64,000 nt of DNA from an uncultured bacterium (GCA_905215015.1 CAJMOS010000003.1:1-64000), one strand, 5' to 3'; positions 52,896 through 61,795 are shown, counted from the first letter of the stretch. The notes: generated from the letters alone by a model not told the origin. A program made the numbers and translations.

Positions 52896-53586
52896 CCGAG
52901 GCGTCAATCGGGTGCTGCAATAACAGCACGTCAATCAGCGGGAAGGTGAATGATGCCGTATATGTGCTTTCCTTCTGCATGTTCGATACAGAAGTGATTG
53001 GTTTCGGAGTGTCGATTTTGATGGTGAAGGAACTCGTCCTCACTGCGTCGGGCGCTTCGTCTCCCAGCATGAACGAGAGCATGTCCAGGTATTCTTCCTC
53101 ACTGATGCCTTGGTTGAACCGGGGACCGAAGGGCTGGAAGTCATCGCTAGAGAGGATCGGTACGATTTTCTCCAATTCCGGATAGTTGTCAATCGAGAGG
53201 TGAAGACTCAAGGTCTGGTCCTTCAGGGTCAGGATATCCTGGCCGGAGCTCCCTCCCAGCGCCTCGACGAGACCTTGGATGTCGTGGAAGGTGAAGAAGA
53301 GCATGTAGCTTCGCTCGCCGACTTTTTCGAGCTCGAGGTTGTCGACTCCGCTTCCTCCTCGGAAGCTCTCCGCCATCTCCTCCATCAGTCGGTCGACGGA
53401 AATTTCTGGGTCATCCGGGTCGGTGAACGTGTCGAAATCGTTCGCCACATTGACGAAGAAGGGCTGGCTTGTCACATAGCTGGTGGCCTCATGCTCTCCG
53501 TCTGCCTGCTCGATGGAAAGCTGTTGGGTTACACTGCACCCGCAAAGCAGGCAGGTGGCAGCAAAGAGGAAAAGGGATTTCTGCAT
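52882..53586 (-). CDS. Lipoprotein of unknown function
   Basis: A 234-residue lipoprotein with signal peptide and lipobox LLCGC (Cys17). The mature part is acidic (DTFTDPDDPEISVDRLMEEM) and has no recognised domain. It starts seven bases after the radical SAM gene on the same strand, so the two probably share a transcript. A TATAAT hexamer lies 6 bases before ATG 53586, overlapping the upstream stop codon, and no clear Shine-Dalgarno sequence is present. Confidence 0.72.
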   Translation of the reverse strand: MQKSLFLFAATCLLCGCSVTQQLSIEQADGEHEATSYVTSQPFFVNVANDFDTFTDPDDPEISVDRLMEEMAESFRGGSGVDNLELEKVGERSYMLFFTFHDIQGLVEALGGSSGQDILTLKDQTLSLHLSIDNYPELEKIVPILSSDDFQPFGPRFNQGISEEEYLDMLSFMLGDEAPDAVRTSSFTIKIDTPKPITSVSNMQKESTYTASFTFPLIDVLLLQHPIDASVSWN

Positions 53587-53593
53587 GGTCTGA

Positions 53594-55183
53594 TTATACC
53601 TGCGGCTCAAAGAAGAGACTACCGTTTTGTTCCTGATAGATGGCCAGCATCCTCTGCCTGGCCGGGTATCGCTTAAGAAAGGTGTCTGGATCAAGGTGTT
53701 CCAGCTCGCTGAGCTCGTTCGGGTCCCAAAAGAGCTCGACGGCGGGAGGCTCTCCGGTCTCGAGGAGATAGGCGATCCCCTGATAGAGCTCCATGTAGCT
53801 TGTGAGGAGTTTCTGGTACTTCTGCTTTCCGAGCTTTTTCAGCACGAGCCGGACAAATTCGTCCTGCAACTGGTAGATATCCTCTGATTCGCGGCCTTTG
53901 CTGAAGACCCCGAATCCATAGCATAGCTCATGGCAGGCAAGCTGGCTGATCTGGGAGAAGAGACCCATCCACGCCCAGGCTTGTCCCTTGGTGTAGAACA
54001 GGTCGCAGCCTTGCTTCATGGTCATGGCTGTGGCGATCGCATTTCTGTCCATCGTAGCGCTTTCCTCCAGCAGGTAGGGGGAATGGTGGTCGTAGACGAT
54101 CGGCATGTGGATGGCTTCATCCCCGAGTTTTGTACCGGGAAGCAGGCTGAGCAGGAAGATGTCGATGTTGCTTGGCTTGTAGCCGATCGCATCATCAAGG
54201 CTCTTGGAGAATCCCTCCAAGGTATCTCCTGGCAGGCCGATAATCAGGTCCAGGCCGAAGGTGATACCGCTGCTGGAAAGCATGCGCACGTTCTTCTGGA
54301 ACTTGTCCATCTGCATGTGTCGGTCGATTGCTTCCAACGCCTTGGGATTGGAGGATTGCATGCCGATCTGCAGGGCGCAGTCGAGTTGGCTGAAGAGCCT
54401 GACCAGTTCCTCGTCAAGCAACTCGGCCCGGTTCTCGAAGGTGAAATGGACCCCCTTGGCCTTCTTGATGAAGAGCTGGAGCAGCTTCTTGGTCCGTTCC
54501 TTGTCCATGTTGAAGGTGGGATCCAGCACGAAGATGTCACGGACGTGGTGGGCGAGCAGGTAGTCCAGCTCCCGCTCGATCCGCTCCATCGGAAAGTGGC
54601 GCACACTGCGGATGCCCTTGCTTTCGAAGCAGAAGGCGCAGTGGAAGGGACAGCCTCTGGTCAGTTCCCAGAGCACCGAGCCGGAGATGGCGAGGAAGGG
54701 GTCGGCCTTGTGGTCTAGGATCACGCTCCCCAGTGTCGCCACATCCTCTGGACAGGCGTAGGTGAGATCCCCGCCACGGGTGACGATGCCTTGGATGCCG
54801 GTGGGCATCACGCCACGTCCGACCATTTCCAACGCCTTGGGGACGCTCTCCTCTCCCTCGCCGAGGGAGAGGAAGGTGTAGATATGCAAATCGAAGCTCT
54901 TGGGGTTGGCGGTCACTTCAGGGCCGCCTGCAAAGAGCACCACTTCGGGCCGGAGTCGGGTCAGTTCCTGGACAAACCGGTCGAACCAGGAACGGTTCCA
55001 GAGGTAGACGGAAATCCCGATGACGTCGCCCTTGGTCTGGCGTGCAGCCTTCTTGGGATCCTCGGAGATGAAATGGTTTTCCAGCTTGGTGTCGCCGCCC
55101 AAGGCCTCCTGTATGCAGAGCGCCCCCAGCGGGTAGCTGAAATTGCCTTTCTCGTAACAGCAGGAGACAAGTGTGGTTCGCAT
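53594..55183 (-). CDS. B12-binding radical SAM protein (DUF4080 type)
   Basis: A 529-residue radical SAM enzyme. Residues 1-125 resemble the cobalamin-binding domain (VLFAGGPEVTANP). The cluster motif is RGCPFHCAFC with Cys178, Cys182 and Cys185, followed by a TIM-barrel part (FVLDPTFNMDKERTKKLLQL, GLDLIIGLPGDT). The last 200 residues fit the DUF4080 family. The reaction is unknown; related proteins methylate or rearrange unactivated carbons. It is followed by the lipoprotein gene. Confidence 0.83.
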   Translation of the reverse strand: MRTTLVSCCYEKGNFSYPLGALCIQEALGGDTKLENHFISEDPKKAARQTKGDVIGISVYLWNRSWFDRFVQELTRLRPEVVLFAGGPEVTANPKSFDLHIYTFLSLGEGEESVPKALEMVGRGVMPTGIQGIVTRGGDLTYACPEDVATLGSVILDHKADPFLAISGSVLWELTRGCPFHCAFCFESKGIRSVRHFPMERIERELDYLLAHHVRDIFVLDPTFNMDKERTKKLLQLFIKKAKGVHFTFENRAELLDEELVRLFSQLDCALQIGMQSSNPKALEAIDRHMQMDKFQKNVRMLSSSGITFGLDLIIGLPGDTLEGFSKSLDDAIGYKPSNIDIFLLSLLPGTKLGDEAIHMPIVYDHHSPYLLEESATMDRNAIATAMTMKQGCDLFYTKGQAWAWMGLFSQISQLACHELCYGFGVFSKGRESEDIYQLQDEFVRLVLKKLGKQKYQKLLTSYMELYQGIAYLLETGEPPAVELFWDPNELSELEHLDPDTFLKRYPARQRMLAIYQEQNGSLFFEPQV

Positions 55184-55250
55184 GGCACCACAGTAGCCGT
55201 TTCTTGAGTCGAAGGCAATGATATGCTACAGTGCCGGCAAGGAGTTTTCC

Positions 55251-56039
55251 ATGAGACGTTTTCTTCTCTCCCTTGCCATCGCATGCTCGATGGGCGCTCT
55301 TTTTTCCATGCAGGCCTCGATCGAGAAAAGCTATCCCAACCAGTTTCTGGTAAGCTGGAGCGAAGTGCCCGGAGCGGTCCATTACGATTTGTACGCCAAT
55401 GGCGAGGCGATGGCGCGGGTGGATGGCGCCGTTCTTTCCCATTCGGTCGGCAGCAACGACAAGCCGCTTTTCTCCAACCGGGACTATACCTTGATTGTCG
55501 CCGCCCGCGACGCCGACAACCGGGATCTGGATGCTATCGCCCTGAAGGGGACGACCGGTACTTGGAGCGGTTCTTACCGGTGGACCAACACGACCGGGGA
55601 CGACAACAAGGGGCGATGCACGATGATCCATTACGTCTTGGACGACCGGCCGGAGGGAATGGTCATCCAGAGCGAGTTGCCTGGGCTGGGCCTGCAGGTA
55701 GTCAGTCCCATGCCTGTTTCCGATAGCTGGACCAAGTTCGAGGACCCATCGGCGGAGGTCTACCGGGCCAACTCGGTCATTTTCAACACCACCAATTTCA
55801 AGCCGAGCAAATTCAAGGTGGAAGCGATCGAACAGGATGCCAGCGGTGTGACCGACATCCTGAAGACCAAGGCGATGAGCTTTACCTTCACGACGACCAG
55901 CTACTACCGGCTGATTGTCGACGAGGATGGGCGGCGTTGCGTGCTTTTCTCCACCAAGGGGAGCGGACTGGCTGCCACCGGAATCTTCAAGAATCCGGAT
56001 GACCGTTGGGACGGTGCCTTCTGCGTTCCCGAGGAGTGA
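55251..56039 (+). CDS. Secreted protein of unknown function
   Basis: A 262-residue exported protein with a signal peptide (residues 1-23, SMGALFSMQA). Residues 25-100 resemble a fibronectin-III-like beta domain (NQFLVSWSEVPGAVHYDLYA). The rest is beta-rich (WSGSYRWTNTTGDDNKG, SFTFTTTSYYRLIVDEDG). No known family is recognised. AAGGAG precedes ATG 55251. It is divergent from the radical SAM gene with about 65 bases between the starts. Confidence 0.68.
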   Translation: MRRFLLSLAIACSMGALFSMQASIEKSYPNQFLVSWSEVPGAVHYDLYANGEAMARVDGAVLSHSVGSNDKPLFSNRDYTLIVAARDADNRDLDAIALKGTTGTWSGSYRWTNTTGDDNKGRCTMIHYVLDDRPEGMVIQSELPGLGLQVVSPMPVSDSWTKFEDPSAEVYRANSVIFNTTNFKPSKFKVEAIEQDASGVTDILKTKAMSFTFTTTSYYRLIVDEDGRRCVLFSTKGSGLAATGIFKNPDDRWDGAFCVPEE

Positions 56040-56080
56040 GCCCTATATATTAAGGTATACGGAAAAATTTTTTCAGGTTT

Positions 56081-56097
56081 CCTCTACATAGTAGAGG
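56081..56097. other. Perfect hairpin between the secreted protein gene and topA
   Basis: CCTCTAC-ATA-GTAGAGG, a 7-bp stem, about 40 bases past the secreted protein stop and 26 bases before the topA -35 box. There is no T tract on the plus strand, so it may only stabilise the 3' end or be a binding site. Confidence 0.45.
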
Positions 56098-56122
56098 GGG
56101 ATTCTCCTTTCGGGTCGTGCGG

Positions 56123-56151
56123 TTGACAAAGTTTTTTTGCTTGGCTATTTC
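56123..56151 (+). promoter_or_regulatory. topA promoter
   Basis: TTGACA at 56123-56128, 17-bp T-rich spacer, TATTTC at 56146-56151. Confidence 0.6.
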
Positions 56152-56187
56152 TGTGGAGCGAATACTCTGAGGAAGGTGGGTCCAATC

Positions 56188-58722
56188 ATGGAACAGCCAA
56201 AGAAGACGTTGGTGATTGTCGAGTCTCCAACCAAAGCACAGACCATCGGGAAATTCCTCCCGAAGAACTATACGGTGATAGCCAGCAAGGGGCATATCCG
56301 CGACTTGCCTGAGAAATCGATGGGAATCGAGCCTGGTACCTACCAGCCGGAGTACGAGATTGTTCCGGGCAAGCAGCCCCTGATCAAAGAGTTGAAGAGC
56401 GAATTGTCCAAAAGCGACGAGTTGCTGTTGGCGACTGATGAAGACCGCGAGGGAGAGGCAATCAGCTGGCACCTGCTGCAGGTGCTCAAGCCGAAGGTGC
56501 CCTATCGGCGTATGGTCTTCCACGAAATCACCAAACCGGCAATCCTTTCCGCCCTCGACCATGGTCGTCCGTTGGACGAGAATCTGGTGCGGGCGCAGGA
56601 GGCAAGGCGTGTGGTCGACCGTCTGTACGGCTATACGCTTTCCCCGCTGATCTGCACCAAGCTGGCCCAGAAAAAGCTTTCCGCGGGGCGTGTCCAGTCT
56701 GTCGGTTTGAAGCTGACAGTCGACCGGGAGCGGGAGCGCATCCAGTTCGAGACCAACACGTACTTTGACGCGCTGGCCCACCTGGTCAGCGCAGGCGGGC
56801 AGCCGTACGATGCCCGCTTGGTCCGTGTCGGGGACAGGAATCTCGCCTCAAGCAAGGACTTCGACTCGGTCACCGGAACGTACAAGGGGAAAAAGAGCCT
56901 GCGGCTGGACGAGGAGGGTGCCAAACAGCTTGTCGAGCGGTTGAAAAAGGCCACGTACCAGGTCATCGATATCCAGAAGAAGCCTTTTTCCAGCAGTCCG
57001 TACGCTCCATTTACCACCAGCACCTTGCAACAGGAAGGCATCCGCAAGCTGCACATGAGCGCCAGCCAGGTGATGGCGACAGCGCAAATCCTCTATGAGA
57101 ACGGTTTTATCACCTATATGCGTACCGACAGCATTTCCCTTTCCAAGGAGGGGACGCAGGCGGCACGAGGACAGGTCGAGGAACTGTATGGGGCGTCCTT
57201 CCTTTCCCCGAGCCCGAGGGTTTTCAAGACCCATACCGCAGGGGCGCAGGAGGCCCACGAGGCCATTCGGCCGGCGACGCCTTTCCGGCGTCCGGAGGAG
57301 ACAGGCCTTTCCGGTCGTGAGCTGGCCCTGTATGGCATGATTTGGAAACGGACGTTGGCTTCCCAGATGGCAAACGCGCAGAAGGCGACCACCACCGTCT
57401 CCATCAAGGCCGACGACGCTCTGTTCAGCGCCAGCGGCACCCAGGTGGTCTTTCCCGGATACCTGAAGGTCTATGTCGAGGATATCGATGACCCGAATGC
57501 TACCCGTGACGACCAGCAGACGCTATTGCCGTCCCTTGCGGTAGGAGAGACGGAGACGCTTGCCGGGCTGGTCGAGGAGTCCCACCAGACCAAGCCGAGA
57601 CCTCGTTACACCGAAGCCAGCCTGGTCAAGGAGATGGAGGACAGGGGTATCGGTCGTCCGAGCACCTACGCCACCATCATCAAGACGCTGCTTGACCGTT
57701 CCTATGTCGAGAAGCAGAACGGGGCTTTGGTGCCAACCTTTGTCGGCTACGGTGTCTGCCAGTACCTGGAGGATTCCTTCGGCAAGTTCATCGACTATGA
57801 TTTTACCAAGCACATGGAGGAGGGGCTCGACCAGATTGCCGCGGCAAGCGAGGACGAACTGACCTTTCTTCGGAGCTTCTTCGAGGGTGCGGACGGTCTT
57901 GAGGCCTTCATCAAGGCGGCCAAGCCGGTTCCTGGAAAGGATTCCCGCAAACTCCGCCTTCCGCAGATTTCCGAGGAGAACCCAATCTACCTTGGCCCCT
58001 ACGGGTGTTTCGTGACCAAGCCGGCCGAAGGGGAGGAAAAACCCGAATACATCTCCATTCCGAGCGAATGGATGCCGGGCACGGTGACCGATCGGATGGT
58101 CAAGGACCTGCTTTCCAATGGCAAGGAGCCCAAGGCCACCAGCCAGAACGAGGAGATTGGCGAGGGAATCACGCTACGTAGCGGCAATTTCGGCCCGTAT
58201 TGGAGTCGTGACCAGAAGAACGCCAGCGTGCCTTCTTGGGCGAGCGAGGAGGAGAGGCATGACCCTGCTTTCGCCTCCAAGTACCTTTCCCTTCCCCGCG
58301 TATTGGGGCAGGACAGTCAGGGTCAGGAAGTATTTGCGACGGTCGGCAAGTTCGGTCCCTACGTGGGTTGCAACCACCAGTTCCGCAACCTGAACAAGAA
58401 AGACCATGACCAGGAGCTCTTTACCATCACGCTCGAGCAGGCTTTGTCGTTGCTTGCCGAGGAGAAGAAACCCTTCGGGCGTGGCAAGAAACGGGCTGCC
58501 GCTTCCTCGGCAAGTGCCGCGAGCCAGGTCGCCACTATCGGGCTCTTCGAGGGAAATCCGGTCACGATCGCCCACGGACGCTATGGCTATTACGTGGAGT
58601 TCGGCGGGGAGAATTATGCCCTGCCGAACCAATACAAGCGGGATGAGGCTACAGCCAAGTCGGTTCCGCTTGACGAGGTCATCGCGATTATCGAGAAGAA
58701 ACGACAGAAGGATAAAAGCTGA
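56188..58722 (+). CDS. topA: DNA topoisomerase I
   Basis: An 844-residue type IA topoisomerase that relaxes negative supercoils. The TOPRIM domain begins TLVIVESPTKAQTIGKFL and has DEDREGEAISWHL; the active-site Tyr310 lies in ITYMRTDSIS. The C terminus consists of repeat domains (for example FGPYWSRDQKN and GKFGPYVGCNHQF) and has no four-cysteine zinc fingers, unlike E. coli TopA. GAGGAAGG precedes ATG 56188; an in-frame codon at 56137 is unlikely. The PIN-domain gene follows five bases after the stop. Confidence 0.96.
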   Translation: MEQPKKTLVIVESPTKAQTIGKFLPKNYTVIASKGHIRDLPEKSMGIEPGTYQPEYEIVPGKQPLIKELKSELSKSDELLLATDEDREGEAISWHLLQVLKPKVPYRRMVFHEITKPAILSALDHGRPLDENLVRAQEARRVVDRLYGYTLSPLICTKLAQKKLSAGRVQSVGLKLTVDRERERIQFETNTYFDALAHLVSAGGQPYDARLVRVGDRNLASSKDFDSVTGTYKGKKSLRLDEEGAKQLVERLKKATYQVIDIQKKPFSSSPYAPFTTSTLQQEGIRKLHMSASQVMATAQILYENGFITYMRTDSISLSKEGTQAARGQVEELYGASFLSPSPRVFKTHTAGAQEAHEAIRPATPFRRPEETGLSGRELALYGMIWKRTLASQMANAQKATTTVSIKADDALFSASGTQVVFPGYLKVYVEDIDDPNATRDDQQTLLPSLAVGETETLAGLVEESHQTKPRPRYTEASLVKEMEDRGIGRPSTYATIIKTLLDRSYVEKQNGALVPTFVGYGVCQYLEDSFGKFIDYDFTKHMEEGLDQIAAASEDELTFLRSFFEGADGLEAFIKAAKPVPGKDSRKLRLPQISEENPIYLGPYGCFVTKPAEGEEKPEYISIPSEWMPGTVTDRMVKDLLSNGKEPKATSQNEEIGEGITLRSGNFGPYWSRDQKNASVPSWASEEERHDPAFASKYLSLPRVLGQDSQGQEVFATVGKFGPYVGCNHQFRNLNKKDHDQELFTITLEQALSLLAEEKKPFGRGKKRAAASSASAASQVATIGLFEGNPVTIAHGRYGYYVEFGGENYALPNQYKRDEATAKSVPLDEVIAIIEKKRQKDKS

Positions 58723-58727
58723 GCGCC

Positions 58728-59798
58728 ATGGCACGTTTTTTTAGACAGCGCCGGCGTCCCCCACGTACGCCGATGCTGCACTCGGACGCCTATCTTGACA
58801 ACCTTGCGGGCGAGTTCAACCTTGCCCCGCAGGAGGTCCTCACCATCATCCGTTCCGTCGGGTTCGACGCTGAGAAGGTGCCGGCCGACTTGGTGGACCT
58901 GCTCCGCGAGGTGATTGCCTGTAAGCTCCACCAGTTGGACCGCTTCAAGAGCGCGGACCCCGCATATGAGCAGAAGCTGGATGAGATGCTGCGGGATTTC
59001 GACGAGATCTACATCGACACCGCCCCCATCATCCAGATGGACTGGTTCCTCCATTTCGTGGCGGACGTCAGGCCGATCCTCCGCAGGAGAAAGAAGAAGC
59101 TGATCATCCTGGAAAAGACCATGGAGGAGCTCCACGGCCTGAAGGACAACCCGGAGAAGGACAGGGATGTCAGGGTACGGGCCACCATCCGTCCGGATTT
59201 GATCCGATGGCTTTGCCGGCAGGGCTATATCCGTATCGGGGATACCGGCAGCGACGGAATCGCCGACGACCATCTGGTCAAGCTCTTTTCCCGGATCGGG
59301 CAGAACGAGAATGTCCTTCTGGTCACCCAGGACCGGGGGCTGAGCGAGCGCATCATCCGTCTTGGCCATGCGTCCTACGAGAAGGGTCCCCAGGCGGTCA
59401 AGCAGAGTTTCTGGGAGAAATTGCTGCGTAAGCCGGTGGTCTACCAGGATCCTCACGAGATGGTGGTCTGCAAGCTGACCGAAGGCGGGCTGCTCAAGCG
59501 TTGCTATATCTGTCCCGATTGCCAGCAAAGCTATTATGACGAGTTCAGTCATGCCGATGGCATGATTCCCGACAGCGCCTGCATCGCCAAACACCAGCAG
59601 AACGAGGCAAAGCTGAAGGCCGAGGAGGAGCGTAAGGCCCGCCTCGAGCAACAGCGGGCCGTCGCGGCCGCACGCAGGGCAGCCCGGCCTTCAGTCGAGA
59701 AGCGGATCAGGGAGCGCCAGCGGAAGTTGAGGCGGAACGGCATTCTGGCCGTGCTCTTCGGTATCGTCCTTGTTTTGGTTTCTCTTTTTGCCCTGTGA
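58728..59798 (+). CDS. PIN-domain membrane protein with zinc-ribbon-like motif
   Basis: A 356-residue protein of a type I do not recognise as a named family. Residues 90-210 look like a PIN nuclease domain with acidic residues Asp97 (IYIDTAP), Glu133/134 (TMEEL), Asp180/181 (GIADDHL) and Asp202 (VTQDRGL). Cys259, Cys262 and Cys265 (CYICPDC) with Cys285 may bind zinc. A charged coiled-coil segment (about 290-340) and one C-terminal transmembrane helix (GILAVLFGIVLVLVSLFAL) follow. It would be an RNase held on the inner membrane. It starts five bases after topA, so the two are co-transcribed. Confidence 0.65.
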   Translation: MARFFRQRRRPPRTPMLHSDAYLDNLAGEFNLAPQEVLTIIRSVGFDAEKVPADLVDLLREVIACKLHQLDRFKSADPAYEQKLDEMLRDFDEIYIDTAPIIQMDWFLHFVADVRPILRRRKKKLIILEKTMEELHGLKDNPEKDRDVRVRATIRPDLIRWLCRQGYIRIGDTGSDGIADDHLVKLFSRIGQNENVLLVTQDRGLSERIIRLGHASYEKGPQAVKQSFWEKLLRKPVVYQDPHEMVVCKLTEGGLLKRCYICPDCQQSYYDEFSHADGMIPDSACIAKHQQNEAKLKAEEERKARLEQQRAVAAARRAARPSVEKRIRERQRKLRRNGILAVLFGIVLVLVSLFAL

Positions 59799-59960
59799 TG
59801 CATCCACGGATGCTTCAAGCTTGGGCACCGGTCGTGAAGGAATGCCGGTTTTGCCGGCGGATTCACAATCCAAGTGCAACGGTTTCCGGACGACCAGATG
59901 AAAATGGCACGGAGACATCTCTGGTGTAATGGTGTTTGAGGCGAAACCAGAGATGCTGAT
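59799..59960. other. Intergenic region with three hairpins
   Basis: Three structures follow the PIN-domain gene: GCATC-CACG-GATGC at 59800-59813; a two-part stem GTGAA/TTCAC enclosing GCCGG-TTTTG-CCGGC at 59834-59866; and a 10-bp perfect inverted repeat CATCTCTGGT/ACCAGAGATG (59916-59925 with 59946-59955, 20-base loop). No gene is seen. It could hold a small RNA or a REP-like sequence. Confidence 0.5.
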
Positions 59961-59998
59961 TTGAAAAAAGAAGTGCCTCGTTGAGTTACGAGACACTT
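59961..59998 (-). terminator. Terminator of tRNA-Arg
   Basis: A 10-bp stem with one mismatch (59971-59980 with 59989-59998) downstream of the tRNA on the minus strand, followed by CTTTTTTC. Confidence 0.8.
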
Positions 59999-60003
59999 CC
60001 CCT

Positions 60004-60077
<74 letters not shown>

Positions 60078-60086
60078 GTACCCTCC

Positions 60087-60115
60087 ACTGTATCGAAATA
60101 TCGGATAGAGAGCAA
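60087..60115 (-). promoter_or_regulatory. tRNA-Arg promoter
   Basis: On the minus strand TTGCTC (60110-60115), 17-bp spacer, TACAGT (60087-60092), about 10 bases before the tRNA. Confidence 0.55.
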
Positions 60116-60118
60116 GCG

Positions 60119-61285
60119 TCAGACGAAATCTGTATCAAATTGGACAACGGTGTGATATCGCTTGTCCAGGCTTGTGGCGTAGTCGGCAATCTGTTTCTCC
60201 AGTCCTTTCACGTCCTTGTAGCCGTTGGGGGGCAGCAGGCAGTCGAAGACCAGGTTGATCGCGTTCTTGCCGGGGACCATGCGGAAGTCGTGGAGGGAGA
60301 GGCGGTTGTCGACCGACTTCAGGAATTCCTGCATCTGTTCCTTGACCCGGTTGGTGGTCGGGTCGTTGGTGACGGTGGGATCCATGTGGATGCAGATCAT
60401 CAGGTGCATCGACTTTCCGATTTCCCGTTCCGCCTTGTCGATCACCTCGTGGATGGCGACGATGTTGCTGTCGACCGAGACCTCGGCATGGACGGTGACG
60501 ATGACACGTCCGGGGCCGTAGTCGTGGACGATCAGGTCGTGCACGCCGTGGATTTCCGGGTAGGAAAGCAGTTTTTCCTCCAGCTGTCTGACCAGTTCCT
60601 TGTCCGGCTCTTTGCCAAGGAGGATGTCGATGGTGTCGTGGCAGACCTCGATGCCGGTTTTCAGGACCAACAGGGCTACGATGATGCTCATCCAGCTGTC
60701 GATGCTCCATCCCTTGAGCATCTGCAGGACGATGCTGATGAAGATGGCGACCGTGCCGAAGATGTCGCTGATGCTGTCCTTCGCCTCCGCCGCAAGCGGT
60801 TCTGAGTGGATGATTCTCGCCAGAGTCTTGTAGAAGTGGTAGAGCCATCCCTTTAGGATGATGGAAAGGGAAAGGATCGCGACAATGATGGTGCTGCCTT
60901 TCAGCTCGGCGGGGTGGAGGACTCCTTTGATGCCGTCTTCCAGGAGGTGATAGCCGGCAAGGATGATGATGCCGCCGATTACCAGGGAGCCGATGTACTC
61001 CATGCGCCCATGTCCGAAGGGATGCTCCTCATCGACCGGCTTGGCTGCCATGTGGGTGGTGATCAGGCTGACGATGGCGCCAGAGGCGTCGCCCAGGTTG
61101 TTGACGCCGTCGGCGACGATCGCGAGGGATCCGCTGATCACGCCTGCGACGATCTTGGTGACAGAGAGCAGGCAGTTGACCACGATGCCCGTCAGCGACC
61201 CAAGCCGTCCGTAGGCGGCGCGTACCGCAGGATCCTCCGTTTCCTTCGAGTTCTTCACCATGTGGTGGATCAACCAGTTCGTCAT
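60119..61285 (-). CDS. Cation diffusion facilitator (CDF) transporter
   Basis: A 388-residue inner-membrane metal/proton antiporter. About six hydrophobic segments occupy residues 25-230, with the CDF block ADGVNNLGDASGAIVSL and EEHPFGHGRMEYIGSL carrying metal-site Asp and His residues. A cytoplasmic CDF C-terminal domain of about 80 residues follows (VHDLIVHDYGPGRVIVTVHAEV), then a further extension with RLSLHDFRMVPG. At 388 residues it is longer than typical family members (about 300). GGAGGTG precedes ATG 61285. Export of Zn, Mn or Fe is expected. Confidence 0.9.
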   Translation of the reverse strand: MTNWLIHHMVKNSKETEDPAVRAAYGRLGSLTGIVVNCLLSVTKIVAGVISGSLAIVADGVNNLGDASGAIVSLITTHMAAKPVDEEHPFGHGRMEYIGSLVIGGIIILAGYHLLEDGIKGVLHPAELKGSTIIVAILSLSIILKGWLYHFYKTLARIIHSEPLAAEAKDSISDIFGTVAIFISIVLQMLKGWSIDSWMSIIVALLVLKTGIEVCHDTIDILLGKEPDKELVRQLEEKLLSYPEIHGVHDLIVHDYGPGRVIVTVHAEVSVDSNIVAIHEVIDKAEREIGKSMHLMICIHMDPTVTNDPTTNRVKEQMQEFLKSVDNRLSLHDFRMVPGKNAINLVFDCLLPPNGYKDVKGLEKQIADYATSLDKRYHTVVQFDTDFV

Positions 61286-61300
61286 GCCTTACACCTCCTG

Positions 61301-61331
61301 ATAAGAAAACATCCTGCCGTGGGGCAGGATG
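61301..61331 (-). terminator. mscL terminator
   Basis: A 9-bp perfect stem (61310-61318 with 61323-61331, 4-base loop) followed on the minus strand by TTTTCTTAT. The tract directly precedes the ribosome-binding site of the CDF gene. Confidence 0.8.
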
Positions 61332-61354
61332 GTTGAGCCGGAACGGGAACTCCG

Positions 61355-61795
61355 TCAGTTCTGTTTTTTCAGCAAATCGCGGATTTCGGTCAACAGCACC
61401 ACATCCGGAGCGGGGGCTGGAGCAGGAGCAGGTGCCGCGGCGGCTTCTTTCTTCTTGTTCTCCTCGGCGATCGCGCGGACTTTGTTGACCCAGCGGACGA
61501 TGCAGAAGATCACGATGGCGATCAGAATGAAGTTGATGATCGCCTGGATGAAGTTTCCATAGGTGATGGCGACCTCGGCCATGTCACCCTCGGCCGGCTT
61601 GATGACGAACTTCAGGTCGGAGAAATTGATTCTGCCAAGGAACAGGCTGAGCACAGGGGTCAGGATGTCCTTGACCATGGAATTGACAATGGCGGTAAAA
61701 GCGGCGCCCATGATGACACCGACAGCCATATCCATAACATTGCCTTTGGTGATGAACTGCTTGAATTCCCCAAAGAAACCTTTCTTCTCAGCCAT
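61355..61795 (-). CDS. mscL: Large-conductance mechanosensitive channel MscL
   Basis: A 146-residue inner-membrane channel that opens under high tension to release osmolytes. The N-terminal amphipathic helix (FFGEFKQFITKGNVMDMAVG) leads into TM1 (GVIMGAAFTAIVNSMVKDIL); TM2 is ITYGNFIQAIINFILIAIVI. A Pro-Ala linker (APAPAPAPAP) precedes the C-terminal helix ending LTEIRDLLKKQN. GGAGAG precedes ATG 61795. A terminator separates it from the CDF gene. Confidence 0.96.
   Translation of the reverse strand: MAEKKGFFGEFKQFITKGNVMDMAVGVIMGAAFTAIVNSMVKDILTPVLSLFLGRINFSDLKFVIKPAEGDMAEVAITYGNFIQAIINFILIAIVIFCIVRWVNKVRAIAEENKKKEAAAAPAPAPAPAPDVVLLTEIRDLLKKQN

Noticed and set aside
56064..56076. AAAAATTTTTT stretch as a terminator
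   Set aside because: No stable hairpin precedes the T tract on the plus strand; A-T self-pairing alone is weak.
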